This document shows, piece after piece, positions 25,734 to 37,479 of a DNA stretch of 64,000 nucleotides. Every line of letters begins with the position of its first letter. The stretch's first letter is position 1. Location of the stretch: the NCBI GenBank assembly GCA_040954595.2, contig CM082580.2, positions 11,284,001-11,348,000 of the forward strand, written 5' to 3'. Source of the DNA: Balanoglossus misakiensis (taxonomy: Eukaryota; Hemichordata). The position numbers were made by a program, and so were the translations under genes. A model generated the notes under the pieces. The model saw nothing but the letters and a program-made list of their open reading frames with translations. It made no database searches and was not told the DNA's origin.

Positions 25734-28700
25734 ATTAAAAAAGAGTTGGTCACAGTAATATTGTAGCTTTGATTTTGAACTTGGCAAATCACATGCACTG
25801 GCACTGTCGTTTTGAAGACGTCCTGGCCTTAAACATTTAGGATGGCGCAGTTATCAGTCTTTGTGATTTCGACTTGCCAGAAACATTCAGAGTTCAGTCT
25901 CTACTCTGTTTAGATAAGACAACTGTTTATTTTTTCAGTCTATTACAACGATGTTAGTTTTCACAACTTAACAAGGAGCGTGATCTTGGCGTAATTGCAT
26001 AGGTACACAAAACTTATCGCCTGTTCGTACGCCTGGCACGCGTCGCTCTTGTGTGTGTTTTGGCTGAAGAAGTTTATTAAGTCCGAGCACTTTTTGTGAT
26101 AATCGCTATGTATCTTTGCAGATAAAGCAAACCCCTTGGCATCGTTATTATCAGTTGTGTAAATTTTGTCGACGTTTTATCGACTGCAGGTTGTCTTGAG
26201 CACGTGCCACGGGCATTACTGTTTGCTCGGTACAGCTGAGAATTTTCCAGCGATGCACCTATGGCTGGGGCTGGAAACTTCTACTTTACAGGTGCTTTTG
26301 TGCCGGTGTGAAAACTTCGATTCGACTTGAGTCTGGCCCACCACGATTCTTGTTTTTTTTTAATTCAGAGCTAACAACAATTTGAGTATCGTTTGACGCA
26401 AGCTTTACAAGGCATCACGCCACTGTTTGTACTTGGATGCTCGATAAAGATCTAACATTTAATACTCTGCGTTGACACAGCCCGCAGGTACACACAACTG
26501 ATAACGGTGGAACAGGTCTCTACATGCAAACGTTGGTAGACCCCCGGCTCTTTTAAGTGATACGGTGCCCCCCATCTGAAGTGGGTGGAAGAGCACACCG
26601 CTAGGTGGTCGAATGAAAACGCTGGAAGATGTCTTTGTCTTAGGTTGGCATGCACCTGTCTGGCCATCTCTAGGTAGGATCACTTGGCCCCGTCTTGCAT
26701 GGTGTTATCAATATACAAACTTTTCAACGCCAGCTGGTCAGCACCTTTCCGACCACGAGTTATTACCCATGGTCTTTCGATTCCTCTGACAGATCGGAAG
26801 ATAAACTTGGACAGCTATTTGTCTCCGTCAAACTTTTTGTTATTTTTATGTCGGTTCTTTTTATGAAGCATTCTGTGGCACGAGTGAACATAGCTCTGTC
26901 AACACACTCAATAAGCATTTCGCGGGTATTCGCGTCAAGTACGCGTGATTTGCCAAAGTTGCCCGGTCTCATATCTCCAATCAGAACGGCTGGATCGAGG
27001 CGGTCGAACATTCTAGTGCTTCTATTTGTAAACCCGCCCAAACTTGGGAGCTTGCTTTTCCCTGGCCCGACAAAAAGCCCAACAGATTTCACACAACGTG
27101 CCCAAACAACGTCCGCCGAACGAAATTATATTCTATACTCATTTTTCTTTTTAAAATCCTCGTTTGAATCGGGGGGAGTGTGAGCAGTAGACGCCACAGC
27201 CAATCACCGGGTCGACTATTTCTGCAGTTCAGCAGACGTATTGACGTAGGTGTGGAGTAATGATGATTTGATAGCGCCATTAAAGCTACTTTATTCCAAT
27301 TAAAGGGATCTCGCCATTGAAAGAACGAACAAGCGAACTGACACTATTCCGGCGTCGGGATTTCATCCCCAGTTAAATGGTCAGGAGTGTCTCTCCCAAC
27401 GACTTGTAGTGAGCTCTCCGTGTCTACAAGCTCGCCAGGGCCGAGATCACCACACGTATCCTAAGTTCCTAACCGTCCTACGCGTCGACGCCAGTCCGAC
27501 ACATTTGGGACGAGAAACGACACATCCATCATCTGCATAATAACTGTATGATTATTCAAAACCATAAAATAATCATGACTGTCCACATTCTCCGCTTTAT
27601 TACCGCCTGACGTCTTCTCGATCGCTGCTTGGAAACGACTTACAGATCATAAAAAAAATACAGAGGGAAAGAAATATTTTGCCCACTTGAATAACCTTGA
27701 GAAATTGAATATGCTTGTTAAAAACTTAAAAATAATGTTCCATGGTATTTTAATACAATCCGCAACCCAGTAATAAAAATGTCGCCTCAAAATGTCGTAA
27801 ATTGATTAAACTTCGACACGATGCAAGCAGACCAGTTCTTTTACCCTTCCCGATACGACTGCTTTGCGGACTTTTTCTTAAATTTCGCCAATCTCTATAG
27901 GTGTTTGCTGTATCTGTCTTTCAAGTGTTTTGTTTTCCAGCGTAAATGATTGATTAATCAAATCGCGCCAATCAATCAGATAATTTCGCGTGCACAGGGG
28001 GCAATAGAAGACCCGTATAGCCACACAGCCGATAAACCCAGCTGTTTCGTCGAACCGGGGCGTTTGATGTACGATTCGTATGTTTCTCGATTGGCCACAA
28101 CAGTCTTTGGCGTGTGTATCGGTATTCCATCTCCGTGTACAATCGCCGACCTTTGACCCGACACCACTGGCGCAGTCACGGGACGGTAATCCTCATTAGT
28201 CGGATCATCTGCGCACCGACGCAATTGGCTACTTTAGATTAAAATTTGTCCATTGACGTCATCACATTTTTTCGACACCTGTTGATGCTTGATTTCCGCC
28301 TAAATATATTTTTGGATCGTTTTTGTGGCGTCGATGCGAGGAAAAGATAGCGCTAAAAATAAACGCCGTCCAAAATAAAGGCACGCCTATAACGGTTCTA
28401 TATTTAAATACAGGTTAAGTAGTAATGTTAAGTTATGAGCTCTTGCGATTTGGGAAAATGAGATATAGATAGATTGTTGAACCGCAACCCTGGGATACGA
28501 CGCAATGCAACGTCCGCGGTGAATACAACTAATTAAAGACGAACCATTTGTTGTACCATCTACCGCGCACATTTTCTGACTATTGCAATTTTCTCAGTAC
28601 CCGGTCCTGTAGAGGGGTGCCCAATGTCCCGGTCGATTAAGTCTTACATAGTTTGCAGTTGGACTTGAAATGTCTGTTTTCGGACAGGTGTCTCGATTTC

Positions 28701-31153
28701 AAAGGTTTACACTGCACGGCAGACATAATCTACTGTCCACGATTACAGAGTATTGATAACAGATAATGGTTTTAAAATGGCATTTCAAAATAATGTACGC
28801 GATACTCATAATTGGATTGGTGTTGTTTTTATCTGAAGTTAATGATGGAAAGTCGGGCTATGACATGTGCTTTTCACCAAAAATACGCTTTACTTTAATT
28901 TTGAAATTTACCACGGCAGGATCTTCAGACTGACCGAAGGTGTTTTGTCACGGTACCAAGACTCTAGAACTGGACCACACCTTTTTGTTCGTGAAGTTGC
29001 TCAAATCAATAGCGAAAATCACACCAGTAGAATGACGTTTATATGGGTAGAAAATTATTTGTTTTCGGCCTCAGCCGACAGGTACAGAAGATTGACCCCG
29101 TGAACTGTTGTTGAGAAGTTTCGTGAAATATTAATGCATCTTCCCGCCAAAATGGTGCTAGTCGCGTGACCCTCTATTGAAAAATGGATTACAAAGCAAT
29201 TATGGTTGTAAAGTGACTTTGGAAACGGTGCTCGCCAAAGTTTTTAAATCAACAAACGTGATGATAGGTACTTCATAAAATGATTCCGTCTGTGTCTCTG
29301 TTTGCCATCGCAGAAATGTTTGAAGTCACGAGAGAATTATTGCCGCAATATCTGTAAGTAATTGACTAATGACCGAATGATGAACTCAGACCAATTATCA
29401 GACGGAGTCTTTCGTTTGAGAGCGAACGAAATCGCCGCTCGGTCACTTTGATACCAGAGCCAACAATCGTCCAAATCAAACTTAACTTGACGTACAAGGT
29501 TTTCGAACAAGTAACTTACATGGGTATAGTGTCGAACGCCGCATATTGATAAGTGATTTAAGGTGTTTGATGGCTGACAGGACAAACCAATTTTTGCCTC
29601 AGCGAGTGAAGAGATTTATGCGAGTATGTGTCGTTATCATGACAGACCAGTAGTTTATCACCAGGGGTCATCGCTTTATCCTGCTGGCTTTGCAGAAAAC
29701 AAGACCGGTGACGCTGCCTCTTCAAACAAAATCAGTGCCTAGTCACTTATCGCGGCAGGGCCAGGGTGGTTATCGCCCCGGTGAATGGCGATTGTACAAA
29801 CAGCTATACGATGAAGGCGTATAGTGACAGGGACGGTCGGTGTAGATTCGGCCAACAGCGAGACAGACACCGCGGCACCCCGATATCGTAACCTTGCCCT
29901 TGGGTTGGATTATTTCGATCGATGGATGAGTCTCCCCCCCCTCCCCACCTGGTGTCGTCATACCTTTCGAAACTGCCATGTCGATTGGCTCACTCACTCT
30001 AAAGACGAAACAGATGTCTTTTTTCGCAAACTTAATATGTTTTCATTGGTGCGTTTATGGTTACATTGCTGTTGGTCGACTCTGCGAAGACCTGGCCATC
30101 GTTTGTTACCACGTGACCCCCCCCTCGATATTTTTCTCTCCATTGTTTACGGTTGATAGGGTTATATTTATTTCATTGTCAAAACGCACCTGCCCGTAGT
30201 GAAAATAGTGTGAGCGTCAAGCCAGATTTTAATCTATTTCTTGTGTTCACATTCAGGCCGAACTCTTCAATGTGACAAATCATCATCATTGAATTGAGTT
30301 GTTATAAAACATTCTGACAGCCAAGACAACGTACCTTGAAAGTCATATAAACTAAGTTGTCAAATCTATCTTGTTTTCTCCTTTTGGAGTTCATTAAATC
30401 TGAGGCTAAAACACATGTGATCCAACGGAGCGTGTAGCTCCCCCAAACTACCTCTCTTGGCCAACTCGCCCTCAAAACGGGTAGCAATTGCTAGAAACGG
30501 ACGGTGATAGATGCCAAATATCTGGACTGAACTGCGAAATGTAGTGCGATGTTTGCACGATCCAACCGCAGGACAGGCTGTAAAAGGTGCAAGGAGTATG
30601 TGATATGATGCAAATAATCATCTCAGGGTGGTAATTAACCTGCCGAGTACGCAGGTATACAATGTACATTTGCCGAGTCTCCTGTGCTTCTGTGGCGATG
30701 ATAAACGCCAAATCGTTTCTGCTGCGATGCTGGTTTTTGCGACGAGCCTATTAAAGTTATGGCTATAGGTTTGCTAGATTTGTATCATCCCGTTTGCAAA
30801 AAAAAAGCGTGGGCGTGTTCTTTGCCCAGTTAGGCTGCCGACTTGTGTAGAAGAACGCACGGTGTCAAAATTTGCCGTCTGGTGTCAGCAGGTTATTAAC
30901 TCGGCGTTTTTTTAAACAGCTGGTAGCGTACAGTAGTAAGTTATTTTAAAGACGTCATAAACCGGACCGTTTAGCCGTGCTCGCTATTGTCCAACGTGAC
31001 AAAGACAAAGAAACAATTTCGGAAGTCTAGACCAACTATCGCGGGGTGAATTGGTGTTTTGAGAAAACGTGGTTACTTTTTTTTACAAGCCCAGTAAAAC
31101 TTGACAGCACGTGACGAGATAAATCGGAATGGAAGCTTGGTACATGTACTCAC

Positions 31154-31245
31154 TTTGCAGAGAAGGCACATCTGGTGGCCATGGTGACGAACGCGCTTCT
31201 TGCTATCTTGTGGCGAATAAAGCAAATTTTCAACTTTTGGTGAAA
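31154..31245 (-). CDS. Candidate internal exon on the minus strand
   Basis: On the minus strand a pyrimidine-rich acceptor (ending TTGTGTTCTTAG) is followed by 92 open bases and a GTGAGT donor. The peptide reads SPKVENLLYSPQDS, then KKRVRHHGHQMCLLCK. It enters after one base of a codon and leaves in phase 0. The CLLC pair next to several His residues could be part of a metal-binding motif completed in the next exon, but no partner exon was identified. Family not recognised. Confidence 0.25.
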
Positions 31246-31360
31246 CTAAGAACACAAGGGTTGAGTGGGTGGGGGGATTGGCTGTTTTATTCCCGGTGTG
31301 TATAACCAGTCCCTCACCAAAGGACTCTTTGGGACACAGGGAAGCACAATTACTTCGATC

Positions 31361-31361
31361 G

Positions 31362-31448
<87 letters not shown>
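31361..31448. repeat. (AATC)22 microsatellite
   Basis: Eighty-eight bases of near-perfect AATC repeat, preceded by GATCGATC. In + frames it reads as a spurious repetitive INQS peptide. Same unit as the arrays at 4.75 and 17.05 kb. Likely polymorphic. Confidence 0.97.
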
Positions 31449-31449
<1 letters not shown>

Positions 31450-32203
31450 TTGTACACCATATATGAAATGCAAATATCGACCAATTCTGTTATTCTGAAG
31501 AATGCTGGTCGCGTGAGGCAAGGGAATCTCTAGGGACCATGTTTGAATTATTCCGGAACTCCGGTGACTTTCCCAGAAAATGTGTACACCCCGTATACTA
31601 CACGTTTACGTGAAGCAGGCGTCATGGACTCGTGGCGTTGCACTCGGTTTTAAGATTCTACGCTGTCCACGAGAAGTGCCGTCAACTTTGAGAGTGCGCG
31701 CGCCAACTGTCAAATATGAAGTGTTTGAGTCTCCTTCGCCTGCGTGTGTGTGTGTCCACTCTGGCACCCATCTAGAGGGGGGATAATGTTACTTGGGCAC
31801 ACATGTTTGCCGTTTGACAAAGCTCTTTTTTCCGGATCCTTGTTTTATTGTGACGGCTTGACTGGATTGAAGTCTCCAAATCGTTTTCTACTGTAAAACC
31901 GGGAGAGGTATAGTCGATGGGACTTCACAAAAAACACTGACAGGGGCGAACTGCCGACAATGACCAATGTATACACGCCTGATGAGCGGTTTTGCCACAG
32001 TCGTCTTCGCGCTTCGGCAGTGTTAGCGAACGCAGGCAGCTGCAGGGAGCAGTTGACTGTGTATACCCGTCCAGCTTTATTTAATGAAAACTTCAGAATG
32101 ATCTCACCCACATAAAGGCGAAATCGTTCCTTTATTGTACCGCTGAGAAAGCCGTATTAAAACGGCAGAAAAGGGGGCTCCGGCTAGCCTGCGGGCCAGC
32201 CGA

Positions 32204-32230
32204 CTCTCTCTCTCCCTCTCTCTCTCTTTT
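32204..32230. repeat. (CT)n microsatellite
   Basis: Dinucleotide CT tract with one CC interruption, followed by TTTTTCAG. It resembles a strong pyrimidine tract with an acceptor, but no convincing exon follows. Confidence 0.85.
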
Positions 32231-32585
32231 TCAGCATATCGCATGTGTTCCGCAAGCATCACCGACGCGGGCTACGGTCTTTCTTCAGCCGCTAGGTATA
32301 TACGTATTTTCCCCGCAGTTTTTCCATGCATTGTCGGCCGTGTTGTTCCTCCCGCAGTCGGTCCATTCATGGTCTCATCACGCTCCTATAATCAAGGAGG
32401 CGGGGTTGACTGTGGGAGGTTGACACTCGGACGTACACCCTTGAATTCAGTAGACCCACTTATGTTTAATGGTACCTGGACGTCATTTTAACTTCTCACA
32501 CGTGGTGGTGATGGCTCTCATAATATCATGTTCACAAACACGTGCGTTTCGCAGTGAGGTGGTCCCAGCTACAAAGGATAAATTA

Positions 32586-32647
32586 TCGTCGTCATTATCA
32601 TTATCATCATCATCATCGTCATCGTCGTCATCACCATCACCATCGCC
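32586..32647. repeat. ATC/GTC/ACC trinucleotide repeat
   Basis: Interrupted trinucleotide repeat that produces spurious poly-Ser and poly-His frames. A short ATT repeat follows at about 32695-32710. Confidence 0.85.
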
Positions 32648-34145
32648 GCAAAATATTACGTGTGGAACTTGTACGCGATGGCAACTGCTGCAATATTATT
32701 ATTATTATTATATACACGTTGTCATCATATGTGTGTGTATTTATCCAGCATTGGTTTGTGGTGTGTAGCATATGCTTGCGCGTCCCGAACTCCTGAATCT
32801 CGAGTGCATAAATGCATTAAGAAGAAATTGATGCCTCTGTAGAGAGTATTCCGTTTCAGCGAAAAAACGCTTATCCCTCCCTCCTTCAACAAGCTTTCTT
32901 TAATGCATGTGCGATTTTTGGAAATTACAACATTACTGTAGAATTAGCATTATTCTAGCCTGATTGGAAAGAATTAGAACCCCCTTTAGCCAACGCTTGC
33001 GCATCGCAAGAATATTTTCTCACTCACAACACGTTTTGTTTCTCGCGGGTTTTCTTATTACCTCGGCAGTACAGTCGAGTGAAATTTGGAATTTTTGCCT
33101 CCCTCGTGTCTTTCAAAATGAAAATTCGATTTAATTTTTCCTACTTCACCACGAGACAACAGAAAACAGGCTTTATCCAATAAACGCACCGTACGTCTAC
33201 ATTGTTCACAAAGTTGTCATGATTTCCAAAGAAGGGGAGATATATCAACTCCGATCGACCACGTTAATTGTTTTCGCCTGGGGAGCAAACTGCGGGAATC
33301 ATAATGTGGGGCGACCTTGTTGTTCAAGAGCCGGCCGCAGCCTCACCTCTACACAGGCACTAATCGACTAACTCGTGCCGATGGGCAAGACGGGGTGGTT
33401 TGCCACGGCCGATAAAAAGAGTCGACATTTCCCCGCTCTTTTCTTAGAGCCGATAGATTAGTGGGATTAGCAGTCGCAGAACTTTGATAAGAATCTCCTA
33501 TGATAAAATTCTCACCGAATGGGGGAGAACTGGTCTTCCAACCTGGGGCGAACATCGACGCGACGGGGGAAAATAGAGAGGCAATGTATTCATTGGTGTA
33601 GTGGAACACGCTTCATGGACATGTTTATTAGCTTGTACCTTTGAGCTTCATCAGTTGCCGCATGCGCGCTTGTCGCCACGAGCACCTGTTCCTGTGGCAT
33701 GGTGTCGTTCAAGAATTTCACTTCGCTGGGCGCTTTTATTTTCTGTGAGGTGCAACCTGACTTCGATAAGTGTCACGTCACGAAAATATGAGTAGTTACA
33801 CACGACTTTCTGTTGGATTCTCCCCGTCACAATTCCGTAGAAAGACGATGACTTTTATATAATTTCTAGCAGCAAACGAAATCAATACATGTTTAAGCGA
33901 AGAGACGTCATGCATAAATTACATCAGCTCCGCACACACGAAAGGCACACGACACATCTAGAAAATATAAAACTGATATGCAATATTGCTGGTTGGCCTA
34001 CCTCCCAGCATGTCTGTGTTCATCTGATCACCCCCACCCAATTAAACCGATTTCATTGCCCATTCATTGTCATGCTTCGGTATAATCATGATTTCCTGCA
34101 AGATAAAAGCCACCCTGTTACCGCAGAGTCTGGGCTCGGTTCTAA

Positions 34146-34156
34146 CCCCCCCCCCC
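34146..34156. repeat. C-run (11 bases)
   Basis: Homopolymer C tract, a likely position of length error or polymorphism. Confidence 0.9.
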
Positions 34157-36688
34157 TCCTTTGATAACTGGTGAGGTTGCGTTGACAATGGCTCGGACAA
34201 AGAAAGAGATGGCGATGCGAATTTTCTCTGAAATGTGGAGAACGGATCTAAATATTCCAGTGAGGTGAACGGCAAACACTACTAACACTTCGACGGTAAG
34301 CACAATCCAGTCTGCACGCATGCTGAGAAGTTCGATTTGTTCGCACTAACTTGGTAAACTTTTCATCGCATTCGCATTATTTGAAGCAGCCCACAAGTTG
34401 CTAGTATTTTAGAGACTGGTCGAAAAAAGTGCGATGGCAGATTTTTTTAAAAGGAAAACGTGATCAGATCGGTTTGAATGGAATTAAAAGCTGAATAGCT
34501 TGGAAAGATGCCGTATTAATGTGAGCTATCCCCTGCCCATATCGAGGGTGTAAATTCTATGAAGCCTTCGTTTTGTAGTACCGAACACAAACATGCGTAG
34601 GCGGCCGAATGTCAATTGAGAACGGAGTGAAAAAAAAGACAAGGAAAAATCTCAAAATTGCACCGAAAATAATCTCCAGGTCTCTTTGTTGGGAAAAAAA
34701 GAACCGAATGGAGACATTTGTGAAACAAGTCGCTTAGTTTTTACTGGTCTGCACCGTTATTGGTCTCTGCGTTTCTGCGTGCTTACATTGTTTGAGGAAA
34801 GACCACGACAAGATGTGACACGTGTGGACGACGTTTATGATAAACTTATCCCACTCACAGACGGTTTTACATTATTTGCATTGTCATGAGCCATGAAAAC
34901 GAAGGCCACCGATATATAGCGATATATTTGGCCGGGACACACACACAAAAACACGTTTTCATAACCCTTGTAACTGAGCGCGCGCGCTGTCCGTTGCGAC
35001 GCCGAGCAACGCGACGACATTAACGAGATTCCGTTATCCGATGCCCGATCTTTCTTTTTGGTGAAGATTTTTTACGAAACTTTAAACGACTACACCGATT
35101 GTCAAATGTTGTAGCTATAAATGCATAGTGCCCGAAATCATTTGTTTGGCTGTTTTCTATTCTTGAAAAAAAATAGTTCTTGATTGCATGGTATTGTTTG
35201 CTTAGTTCTCATTGTAAAGTTAACGTTTGTATTCATGGTGGTAAGCCTAGGGAGTAGGCGGTGATATTATTAATAAGTTTCCATGCAATTTAAAGAAGAC
35301 TCTTACCCTAAGTTATCACGGGGCTTTCGTACATAATACGAGGGGCAAGGCGCCCGGTTCGTTCTGAAGGCCAAATAACGTACACGTAATCCCGCAACAG
35401 TCTCAAACAGTTTCTCCTATATCTGATCTTCCCCCACAAAGTCCCTATTCGACTTCCATCCCAAGAATTCCCATAAAAAGTTGCCTGTCGCAGCTAGCCA
35501 TCCTAGAACCCAAATAGCACCTGTACATTCAAATTAAAATTCGAGCCCCAATCTTTACAGCAGACGCCTTGCACGTGCCTCTGCGAATATCCCCACCGAA
35601 GTCGTCCACGAACGAGATAAAACAGCTTCTGTATACATGTGTTTTAAAGTGACGTATCAGAAACAGCTCATGAATTCCCTATACACCTGTACAGGACAAG
35701 ACACCAATAAGAAGACTTCCTGAAAGACTACTAGGGACGGAGACACTTGCAGACGGTGGATATAGTTGACGTCCACGAATTCGGTCATCAACAGGTGTAA
35801 TCCATGTTTGAATGGACAGGGATTTTACTCCCACGCAAACATGTTTTGCCATTCCTGGGTGTTTTTCCATGCTTCCCTGTTTTCCACGATACGTCCGGAC
35901 CTACCCGGTTGCGCAAGAATGTTTGACTGGTCGCGCAAGAAGAATAATGCCCTCTTTTTATAAAAAGTCCAGGGGTGATTTACCCCCGCGAAGGTAAAGC
36001 ACAACTACATGAAAATACCGACTGAAGTACAAGCGAAAACATGTCCCCCGATGAATGGGCGAACACGGGGAATTACAACAAATCGTTTAATCATGAAGTC
36101 AGTGGATTTCCGTTTGCTGGTGTCTTTGTCGCTCATTATTTCCGCCGAGTACAAGCGACATTCCACCAAAAAAAGTGCCGTAATCGCCGCCTTCCTAATT
36201 ACCGAAATCACACCGGATTGGAATCCCGCCAATAATGGGGAACAAACTCCGACATTCCATCGCTTCTTCCCACGCAGCGAGGGAAAAAAATCGCGGTGTT
36301 TATTTCGCTCGTCGGCTGGAAATAACCACGGCAGGATATTATCCGTCTGACGGTCAATCCTAAGCCGTGCCGATTTCTATGGATGTGTCAGATCTGTTAA
36401 AACAAAAATTATAAAGTGACCATGTTGATTATAATAGCTTCGACTTTCAAAGGGACCACGCCGACTTTGATTCACAACAACCCACGGATAACACAAAACA
36501 AACTGATCTCTAACAGAATGAATAGGTTTTTTTGTAGAAAGAGACGGTTCTCAACCAACATCAACAGGGTGCCACCGTGAACAATAGATAACGTGGGATG
36601 GTGCTAAGAAATCACGGACTATGGTCTACAATGCACGGGTATTTTGTTGTCCTTTCGCCGGCAAAAACAACTGACGAAGCAGTGGGGA

Positions 36689-36699
36689 GGGGGGGGGGG
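36689..36699 (+). repeat. G-run (11 bases)
   Basis: Homopolymer G preceded by GTGGGGA. Confidence 0.85.
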
Positions 36700-37467
36700 A
36701 CTTCAGAGTTCTACCGCGATATCTTGCGTCCCGTTTCTTTCGAAACCGAAACCACTAAAGAGATGTCATGTCTGTTGTTCATCGGGGGCGTGAAATAATT
36801 TCATGAAAACGGGCCGGTGAGAATTTAAACAACATGATTTCATCACCGGTGAAATGTGGAGATTGTGGAATGCCTCTTTGATTTCTCCGTGGCTTTGGAC
36901 TCGTGGAGTCTACGTTTGTTCCCCTGCGACCGACACGTTCTTGCAAAAGAATGCGGGAGAGAAAACGCGGACGGCGGTCAAGGACCAATTAACCGACCTG
37001 AGGAGATAAACTCATAAGGAGCGTAACACCTTCCACGTGAAAGAGCTGGCAGTCTTATTTGTCATGCAGTCTTGTAGCGCTGATTGCTGACTTTTGTAGA
37101 GATCAATTAAACAATGAAAGTGGGGAATTAATTTTACAGTACCCGGGAGACCGGGGCCTATACAAACGGTAAATTAGCAATCGCCCATATTCATTTACGG
37201 CAATAAGCGACTGGCCCACCCCAGTGCCATAAAAGTCTCATCAGCTCATTATTGGGGCTGGCTACTTTTTGTGGTATCTCTTTAAAACTGCTAACAGGAC
37301 CGTTTCGGCTGTGATAGTACGATGGGAAGGGGATGTGAAAAAGCAAAGGAGGCAAAAATGGCCGTTCACGTCATTCTGACGGACATACCACGAGATAGAA
37401 CATGCGAGTCCGCCAGACAGGTCATGTCGACGGGCGAAGTCGCGGACGGAACCAACGATTACTTGCT

Positions 37468-37479
37468 GGGGGGGGGGGG
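37468..37479 (+). repeat. G-run (12 bases)
   Basis: Homopolymer G inside overlapping open frames at 37.3-37.75 kb; those frames depend on the run length and are not called. Confidence 0.85.

Noticed and set aside
31265-31498. Open frames with repeated INQS units
   Set aside because: They are translations of the AATC microsatellite.
32469-32796. Poly-Ser and poly-His frames at 32.5-32.8 kb
   Set aside because: Products of the ATC/GTC trinucleotide repeat in different frames.
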